Below are positions 13,172 to 17,608 of a stretch of DNA of 17,608 nucleotides, in pieces. The position numbers and the translations under genes were made by a program. This DNA is from Prevotella sp. GTDB taxonomy: Bacteria > Bacteroidota > Bacteroidia > Bacteroidales > Bacteroidaceae. The stretch lies in NCBI GenBank assembly GCA_017632825.1, contig JAGBQP010000060.1, forward strand, positions 1 through 17,608, in the 5' to 3' direction. The stretch's first letter is position 1; each line of letters begins with the position of its first letter. Below the pieces are notes generated by a model that worked only from the letters and a program-made list of their open reading frames with translations, made no database searches and was not told where the DNA came from.

Positions 13172-14683
13172 ATGAGAAAACAGATGATACTTCTTGCCCT
13201 GATGGTGACATCGCTCCTGTCGGTGGCTGCCCAGAGTCAGTTTGGCGAGCGTCCGAAGCTCGTAGTAGGAATCGTAGTGGATCAGATGCGCTGGGACTAC
13301 TTGTCGCGCTACTATGATAAGTTTACACACGACGGTTTTCGCCGGTTGATAGACCAAGGTTACTCGTGCAACAACTGTCAGATTAACTATCTGCCGACGG
13401 TGACGGCCATTGGTCATACATCGGTCTATACGGGAACCACCCCTGCCTTCCATGGAATCTGTGGCAACAATTTCTATATAGACGGTCGCTCTGTTTATTG
13501 TACGGATGACTCGACAGTCAGCGTGGTTGGCTCGGACAACACCCGAAAGGGCAAGATGTCGCCGCGTAACCTGCTGTCAACAACCATCGGTGACCAGTTG
13601 CGTCTGCACACCGATTTCCGCTCGAAGGTTGTTGGTGTAAGTTATAAGGACCGTGCTGCCATTCTGCCTGCAGGCCATTCGGCTAACGCAGCCTATTGGC
13701 TCGACACGAAAAACGTGCAGTTTATAACCAGTACCTATTATATGAGTGAGCTGCCTGCTTGGGCAAAACAGTACAATCAGCAACTGAAGAAGAATAAGGA
13801 GGCTCAGGCAGCTGGCAAGGATATCGGTCTGTCGCCTATCTGCGGTACCGTAACTACTGATATGGCCATCGCAGCCCTGAAGGGCGAGCAGTTGGGTAGG
13901 GGAGAAAGCACTGATATGCTGTGTGTCAGTTACTCACAGACCGATGTGATAGGACATGAATATGGTACGCGAGGTGAACGTACCGATGCAGCATACCTCC
14001 AGCTCGACAAGGATTTGGGACGTCTGCTCAACGCACTCGATGAGCAGGTGGGCCGCGGCAATTACCTGGTGTTCCTGACAGCCGACCACGGAGCTGCTCA
14101 TAACTACAAGTTCATGCAGGACCACAAGTTGCCTGCTGGCAAGTGGCAAGACCCCGACATGCGGAGAGGCGTGGAGGCTGCTATCGCTAAGAAGCTGGGC
14201 AATACGAAACCCGTAGTGGCTGCTGAGATTGATTATCGCTACTTCCTTAATCGCAAGGCTATAGAAGAACAAGGGCTGAATTTTGAAGAGGTGAAGGCTG
14301 CTGCCATCGAATGGCTGCGTCAGGCTCCGCATGTCAGCTTTGTCGTTGACTACGAGAAGGCAGCAACGACTGCCGTTCCACAGCTGATTCGCGATCGTGC
14401 CCTGTTGGGCTATCATTATCGTCGCTCGGGCGATATCTTGGTTGTCGTGGAACCTGGCTATTACAGCTACGGAACCTGGTCGTCACCTGTTGGAACGACC
14501 CACGGCGAGTGGAACCCCTACGATGCTCATATTCCCTTGCTGTTCATGGGGTGGAAGGTGCCTCACGGTGCAACCTCTCGTGAGGTCCACATTACCGATA
14601 TAGCCGCCACCGTCTGTCAGTTGTTGCACATCCAGCAGCCTAATGCTTGCATAGGTGAGCCTATTACAGAGCTGACACGCTGA
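13172..14683 (+). CDS. pafA: PafA-type alkaline phosphatase superfamily monoesterase
   Basis: The 503-residue product has a Sec signal peptide (1-20) and aligns residue for residue with the active site of the Elizabethkingia PafA phosphatase: D37, nucleophile T78 (LPTVTAIGHTSVYTG), N99, K159 and R161 (SYKDRAA), D258 and H262 (SQTDVIGHEYG), D305 and H306 (LTADHGAAH), and H444 (GTTHGEWNPYD). The spacing between these matches the known enzyme, including a constant offset of 47 for the middle ligands. It should be a zinc-dependent periplasmic phosphomonoesterase that frees phosphate from sugars and nucleotides and, as known for Bacteroidetes PafA, need not be controlled by phosphate. It is a little shorter than the 546-residue reference. 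The start is set by the signal peptide. HAD gene follows 5 nt later. Confidence 0.94.
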   Translation: MRKQMILLALMVTSLLSVAAQSQFGERPKLVVGIVVDQMRWDYLSRYYDKFTHDGFRRLIDQGYSCNNCQINYLPTVTAIGHTSVYTGTTPAFHGICGNNFYIDGRSVYCTDDSTVSVVGSDNTRKGKMSPRNLLSTTIGDQLRLHTDFRSKVVGVSYKDRAAILPAGHSANAAYWLDTKNVQFITSTYYMSELPAWAKQYNQQLKKNKEAQAAGKDIGLSPICGTVTTDMAIAALKGEQLGRGESTDMLCVSYSQTDVIGHEYGTRGERTDAAYLQLDKDLGRLLNALDEQVGRGNYLVFLTADHGAAHNYKFMQDHKLPAGKWQDPDMRRGVEAAIAKKLGNTKPVVAAEIDYRYFLNRKAIEEQGLNFEEVKAAAIEWLRQAPHVSFVVDYEKAATTAVPQLIRDRALLGYHYRRSGDILVVVEPGYYSYGTWSSPVGTTHGEWNPYDAHIPLLFMGWKVPHGATSREVHITDIAATVCQLLHIQQPNACIGEPITELTR

Positions 14684-14688
14684 AAGTT

Positions 14689-15381
14689 ATGCGAAACTTG
14701 CGAGTGATAGCATTCGATGCCGACGATACTCTCTGGGACTGTCAGTCGCACTTTGAAGCTGTAGAGAAACAACTCTATGAGCTGATAGCGCCCTATTGTG
14801 ATGACCCCGCTAAAGAGTTGTTCGTAACCGAGAGTGGCAATATGGCCGACCTCGGCTATGGCTGCAAAGCTTTTACTATCTCCATTCTTGAGACAGCCCT
14901 GCGTGTGGGGGGCAGTCATCTCTCCCACAGTCAGCTTACCGATTTGCTTTCGGCCAGCAAAGCCCTTCTGCATCTGCCTGCTACGCCGTTGCCGGGTGTG
15001 GAGCATACACTCCAGACACTACGTGAGCGGGGCGACTGGCAGATGGTCTGTTTTACCAAAGGCGAACTGCAGGATCAGGAGAATAAACTGAAGCGGTCGG
15101 GATTGCTGCGCTATTTCGATGATGTGGAGATAACGTCCGACAAGGGTCAGCGGGAGTTCCTCGCCCTTTGCGAACACCAGCAGATACACCCCTCGCAGTT
15201 ACTGATGGTTGGCAATTCCCTGAAGAGCGATATAGCACCAGCTCTGGCTATAGGCGCTTGGGCCGTACATATACCATTTTACGTTACTTGGCAGTTGGAA
15301 CACACAGAGGATATGGAACACGACAGATTAGTTAAAATTGACCACATAGAACAACTGATTTCACTCCTTTGTGGCTGTTAA
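14689..15381 (+). CDS. HAD-superfamily phosphatase
   Basis: This cytosolic protein of 230 residues has all four HAD motifs: motif I FDADDTLWD with nucleophile D10 and acid D12, motif II T123 (CFTKG), motif III K152 (DKGQREF) and motif IV GNSLKSD with D181. A helical cap lies between motifs I and II (about 18-100), as in C1-cap phosphatases and YjjG-like nucleotidases. It removes phosphate from a small metabolite; the substrate cannot be read. It begins 5 nt after the pafA stop, so the two phosphatases are likely cotranscribed, one periplasmic and one cytosolic. Confidence 0.92.
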   Translation: MRNLRVIAFDADDTLWDCQSHFEAVEKQLYELIAPYCDDPAKELFVTESGNMADLGYGCKAFTISILETALRVGGSHLSHSQLTDLLSASKALLHLPATPLPGVEHTLQTLRERGDWQMVCFTKGELQDQENKLKRSGLLRYFDDVEITSDKGQREFLALCEHQQIHPSQLLMVGNSLKSDIAPALAIGAWAVHIPFYVTWQLEHTEDMEHDRLVKIDHIEQLISLLCGC

Positions 15382-15414
15382 TCAGCGGAAAATGAAGAAA
15401 AAACGACAAAAAAC

Positions 15415-15445
15415 TTGGTAGTTTGGTAAATATGTTGTAACTTTG
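15415..15445 (+). promoter_or_regulatory. Promoter of rpsU
   Basis: TTG (15415-15417), 20 nt and TAACTTTG (15438-15445) match the Bacteroidetes consensus. The start site near 15450 gives a leader of about 60 nt before rpsU. Confidence 0.75.
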
Positions 15446-15512
15446 CACCCGCTTTTCGTGGCCCTTGGTCCGAAGCATAAGTTTAACAATTAAATTTTTA
15501 AAGTAAAACAAC

Positions 15513-15704
15513 ATGATTATCGTACCTGTAAAAGAAGGTGAGAACATCGAGAAGGCTCTCAAGAAGTTTAAGAGAAAGTTTGAAAAGACTGGTGTGGTGA
15601 AGGAACTCCGTCGCCGTCAGCAGTTCGACAAACCCTCTGTACTGAAGCGCCTTAAGATGGAGCACGCTATTTACGTACAGCAGCTCCGCACCAACGAGGA
15701 ATAA
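15513..15704 (+). CDS. rpsU: 30S ribosomal protein bS21
   Basis: The 63-residue, strongly basic protein has the S21 signature: VKEGENIEKALKKFKRKFEKTGVVKELRRRQQFDKPSVLKR. bS21 binds the 30S platform near the 3' end of 16S rRNA. In Bacteroidetes ribosomes it takes part in hiding the anti-Shine-Dalgarno sequence. The ATG at 15513 is preceded only by a weak AAAG; no GGAGG-type site is seen. It is followed by a 9-bp hairpin (15714-15744) and then xerC. The rpsU-xerC-hpf-tRNA order is common in this phylum. Confidence 0.97.
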   Translation: MIIVPVKEGENIEKALKKFKRKFEKTGVVKELRRRQQFDKPSVLKRLKMEHAIYVQQLRTNEE

Positions 15705-15713
15705 AAAAGTTGG

Positions 15714-15744
15714 CGGAAAATTTGGTGGTTTGAATAATTTTCCG
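15714..15744 (+). repeat. Hairpin between rpsU and xerC
   Basis: CGGAAAATT (15714-15722) pairs perfectly with AATTTTCCG (15736-15744) around a 13-nt loop. No T-tract follows, so it is not a standard terminator. It could stabilise the rpsU message or reduce transcription into xerC. Confidence 0.5.
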
Positions 15745-15793
15745 TAAATTCGTTGCCGAAAACCGTTGCTAAGACTGACGGTTGCGAAAACAT

Positions 15794-16672
15794 ATGGTTG
15801 AGCTGTTTTTGGACTACATCCGCTACGAACGCAATCTGTCCCAGCAGACAGTGCTTACCTATGAGCATAGCTTGCACGACTTTGAGTCATACTTCAAGGG
15901 ATTGGATGAAAGTTTAGAATGGAAGTCTATTGACAGCGATATTATTCGTGATTGGATGGCCTCTATGCTTGACAAAGGCGCCAAGGCGACGTCCGTGAAT
16001 ACAGCACTTAGTGCCGTTCGCTCCTTCTTCCGCTTTGCACTCGGAAGGAAACTGGTGGAGAAAGATCCGGCTCACCTCGTAGAGGGACCGAGGAAATCGA
16101 AACCGCTACCCCAGTTCGTACGCGAGAAGGAGATGGATGATCTACTCGATAAGAAGGAATGGGGCTCTACATATAAAGATGTACGCGCACGTACCATTAT
16201 ATTAGTGCTGTATGAGACCGGTGTCCGAGTATCAGAGTTAACCGGACTCGACGATTCCGATTTAGATTTCACGGTAGGTCAGCTGAAAGTGACCGGTAAG
16301 CGTAATAAACAACGGATAGTGCCATTCGGAGAAGAACTGGGTGCTGTTTTGCAGCAATTCATTGAACTTCGCAATGCACAGGTCGCCCGCCAATCGGGAG
16401 CATTGTTTCTGACAGAGAAGGGGGAGCGGATGACACGAGGCCAGGTGTATGGCATCGTACGCTCAAACCTCTCGCAGGTGACCACGCTTAAGAAACGCTC
16501 GCCTCACGTGTTGAGACATTCGTTTGCAACGGCCATGCTGAACAATGGCGCTGGTTTGGAAAGTGTAAAGAAACTGCTGGGGCACGAAAGCCTCGAAACG
16601 ACAGAAATCTACACCCACACCACGTTCGAACAGCTAAAGCGAGTTTACAAAGAGGCTCATCCGAGAGCCTGA
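15794..16672 (+). CDS. xerC: Tyrosine recombinase XerC (chromosome dimer resolution)
   Basis: The 292-residue product has the Xer layout: an N-terminal SAM-like core-binding domain (about 1-90) and a C-terminal catalytic domain (about 105-292). All six catalytic residues are present, numbered from this start: R145 (GVRVSEL), K169 (VTGKRNKQR), H238 and R241 (HVLRHSFA), H264 (LGHESLETT) and nucleophile Y273. It cuts and rejoins DNA at dif with XerD to resolve chromosome dimers. The ATG at 15794 is preferred over a TTG at 15782 because it gives the usual length and the usual beginning (VELFLDYIRYERNLS). Housekeeping context and lack of nearby att or integron features speak against a mobile-element integrase. 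Confidence 0.95.
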   Translation: MVELFLDYIRYERNLSQQTVLTYEHSLHDFESYFKGLDESLEWKSIDSDIIRDWMASMLDKGAKATSVNTALSAVRSFFRFALGRKLVEKDPAHLVEGPRKSKPLPQFVREKEMDDLLDKKEWGSTYKDVRARTIILVLYETGVRVSELTGLDDSDLDFTVGQLKVTGKRNKQRIVPFGEELGAVLQQFIELRNAQVARQSGALFLTEKGERMTRGQVYGIVRSNLSQVTTLKKRSPHVLRHSFATAMLNNGAGLESVKKLLGHESLETTEIYTHTTFEQLKRVYKEAHPRA

Positions 16673-16697
16673 CCTTATAATTTATTAACTCATAAAA

Positions 16698-16704
16698 TTG
16701 GAGG
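16698..16704 (+). promoter_or_regulatory. Strong Shine-Dalgarno site of hpf
   Basis: TTGGAGG ends 5 nt before the ATG at 16710. It fixes the start: an in-frame TTG at 16698 is part of this site. It is the only clear GGAGG-type site in front of a protein gene in this window. Confidence 0.75.
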
Positions 16705-16709
16705 TAACT

Positions 16710-17009
16710 ATGGAAATTAAGATTCAGTCGATTCATTTCGACGCCACCGAGAAATTAGAGGCGTTCATCGAGAAGAAGGTCGCCAAGTTGGAAAAGTCAT
16801 TTGAAGATATACAGAAAGTAGAGGTGCAGTTAAAGGTGGTGAAGCCCGCCACAGCCCAGAATAAGGAGACAAGCCTGACGGTGGCTGTACCGGGAAGCAC
16901 GCTGTTCGTAGAGAAGACCAGTGACACATTTGAAGAAGGTGTCGATTTGTGTGTCGATTCTATGCGTGCTCAACTCCAGAAATTCAAGGAAAAATTGAGG
17001 AACCACTAA
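16710..17009 (+). CDS. hpf: Ribosome hibernation-promoting factor (HPF/YfiA family, short form)
   Basis: The 99-residue protein has the beta-alpha-beta-beta-beta-alpha pattern of HPF/YfiA: MEIKIQSIHFDATEKLEAFIEKKVAKLEKSF, a middle sheet (VEVQLKVVKPATAQNKETSLTVAVPGSTLFVEK) and a C-terminal helix (FEEGVDLCVDSMRAQLQKFKEKL). It binds the 30S decoding region and keeps idle ribosomes inactive in slow growth. The long C-terminal dimerisation domain of long HPF is absent. It starts 37 nt after xerC, so the two are likely cotranscribed. Confidence 0.95.
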   Translation: MEIKIQSIHFDATEKLEAFIEKKVAKLEKSFEDIQKVEVQLKVVKPATAQNKETSLTVAVPGSTLFVEKTSDTFEEGVDLCVDSMRAQLQKFKEKLRNH

Positions 17010-17027
17010 AAAAAAACGAGAAAAAGT

Positions 17028-17058
17028 TTTGTTATTTCAAAAATAATATCTAACTTTG
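17028..17058 (+). promoter_or_regulatory. Promoter of the tRNA cluster
   Basis: TTTG (17028-17031), 19 nt and TAACTTTG (17051-17058) form a good Bacteroidetes promoter 52 nt before tRNA-Thr. It probably also serves the translation-factor gene expected beyond the window. Confidence 0.8.
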
Positions 17059-17105
17059 CAGCCGTTTTCCGACAGGTCGTAAATCTGAATAAGAGAACGG
17101 CTGCA
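17057..17105. repeat. 10-bp inverted repeat flanking the tRNA-operon leader
   Basis: TGCAGCCGTT (17057-17066) is the exact reverse complement of AACGGCTGCA (17096-17105), separated by 29 nt. The left arm overlaps the last bases of the -7 box and the predicted start site. The right arm ends just before tRNA-Thr. Confidence 0.6.
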
Positions 17106-17110
17106 AAAAA

Positions 17111-17184
17111 GCCTCTTTAGCTCAGTTGGCCAGAGCACGTGATTTGTAATCTCGGGGTCGTTGGTTCGAATCCGACAAGAGGCT
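17111..17184 (+). tRNA. tRNA-Thr (anticodon TGT)
   Basis: Acceptor GCCTCTT pairs with AAGAGGC (17177-17183), D stem GCTC/GAGC, anticodon loop TTTGTAA (TGT at 17145-17147) and T stem GTTGG/CCGAC. The anticodon stem CGTGA/TCTCG has a U-U mismatch at its middle (17140 with 17152). Discriminator T17184; CCA not encoded. Confidence 0.95.
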
Positions 17185-17283
17185 CAAAGAGAATCGGAGG
17201 ATAGGCGAAAGCTGATAGTCCACGGACTCTGTAGGAGGAATGTGAGAGCTGGCGGTTTATAGCCAAAGGCAGTAAAAAGGCTC
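17185..17283 (+). other. 99-nt spacer between tRNA-Thr and tRNA-Tyr
   Basis: This spacer is far longer than the other two in the cluster. It contains GGAGGAT (17196-17202), a small hairpin AGTCC-AC-GGACT (17217-17228) and AGGAGGAATG followed at once by a TGA stop. I see no gene or known RNA family in it. Confidence 0.4.
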
Positions 17284-17366
17284 GGGTGTTTTCCAGAGTG
17301 GCCAAATGGGGCAGACTGTAAATCTGCTGTCTTTCGACTTCGGTGGTTCGAATCCATCAGCACCCA
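17284..17366 (+). tRNA. tRNA-Tyr (anticodon GTA)
   Basis: This is a type II tRNA: acceptor GGGTGTT (17284-17290) with AGCACCC (17359-17365), anticodon stem GCAGA/TCTGC around CTGTAAA (GTA at 17318-17320), a long variable arm and T stem GGTGG/CCATC. Discriminator A17366; CCA is not encoded. Confidence 0.96.
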
Positions 17367-17397
17367 CAAGAGACGAAAAAACGGCAATAGCCGACTT

Positions 17398-17470
17398 GCG
17401 GAAATAGCTCAGTTGATAGAGCACTAGCCTTCCAAGCTGGGGGTCGCGGGTTTGAGCCCCGTTTTCCGCT
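17398..17470 (+). tRNA. tRNA-Gly (anticodon TCC)
   Basis: Acceptor GCGGAAA (17398-17404) pairs with TTTCCGC (17463-17469). The anticodon stem CTAGC/GCTGG encloses CTTCCAA, giving TCC at 17431-17433. T stem GCGGG/CCCGT. Discriminator T17470. A tiny hairpin CGGC-AATA-GCCG lies in the spacer before it. Confidence 0.96.
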
Positions 17471-17481
17471 CAAAAAGAAAT

Positions 17482-17553
<72 letters not shown>

Positions 17554-17608
17554 CTCTTTACGTGAGAAGGAGGAATTTGAAACTCGATTATACAAATAAT
17601 TAATAAAA
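17554..17608 (+). other. Probable leader of tuf (gene lies beyond the window)
   Basis: The last 55 bases are AT-rich and non-coding, with a purine run AGAAGGAGGAA about 30 nt before the end. In Bacteroidales a Thr-Tyr-Gly-Thr tRNA cluster after hpf is normally followed by tuf (elongation factor Tu). No coding sequence is visible here, so this is inference from gene order. Confidence 0.5.

Noticed and set aside
15794..16672. Phage or integron integrase next to tRNA genes
   Set aside because: Length, motifs and the rpsU-xerC-hpf gene order mark it as housekeeping XerC. I saw no direct repeat of a tRNA 3' end that would mark an att site.
17117..17387. Two leftward frames with GFEPTTPRLQ and MDSNHRSRKTADLQS peptides
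   Set aside because: Both are antisense translations across tRNA-Thr and tRNA-Tyr, again the usual tRNA artefact.

Overview
The window looks like a housekeeping stretch of a Bacteroidales chromosome, most likely Prevotella or a relative (inference). The signs are repeated Bacteroidetes-type promoters (TTG/TTTG, about 20 bp, then TAnnTTTG), mostly weak Shine-Dalgarno sequences, a GH97 glycosidase, a TonB-dependent receptor under a TPP riboswitch, a PafA-type phosphatase, and the rpsU-xerC-hpf-tRNA(Thr-Tyr-Gly-Thr) block that in this phylum normally precedes tuf. I see no phage, insertion sequence, CRISPR array or defence system.

Layout. Positions 1-816, minus strand: the 5' part of a TonB-dependent receptor, probably for thiamine, behind a promoter, a TPP aptamer and a hairpin that can hide its ribosome binding site. 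Positions 852-3836, minus strand: tatA, tatC and a secreted GH97 glycosidase, closed by a strong terminator. A nearly symmetric divergent promoter at 3862-3900 fires left into tatA and right into tRNA-Arg(CCT). Then come pyrE, a small SRPBCC/START-like protein, argH and a lipoprotein with a Rieske-like fold whose four ligand positions are all Cys. Positions 7071-11518: tRNA-Leu(TAA), a TPR lipoprotein with an OmpA-like segment, a thioredoxin-fold lipoprotein without its CxxC, and comM.

Positions 11587-12801, minus strand: an AT-rich acyltransferase-3 membrane protein that looks acquired. It is divided from a PafA-type phosphatase and a HAD phosphatase by a 370-bp divergent region with palindromes and a 21-bp-period repeat. 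Positions 15415-17009: rpsU, xerC and hpf. Positions 17028-17553: four tRNA genes; the last 55 bases are probably the tuf leader.

The best candidates for something little described are the all-Cys Rieske-like lipoprotein, the Cys-less thioredoxin-fold lipoprotein cotranscribed with the TPR/OmpA-like lipoprotein, the 21-bp repeat array before pafA, the near-leaderless pafA start, and the readable alternative pairing of the TPP riboswitch. All calls come from reading the sequence; no search was run.
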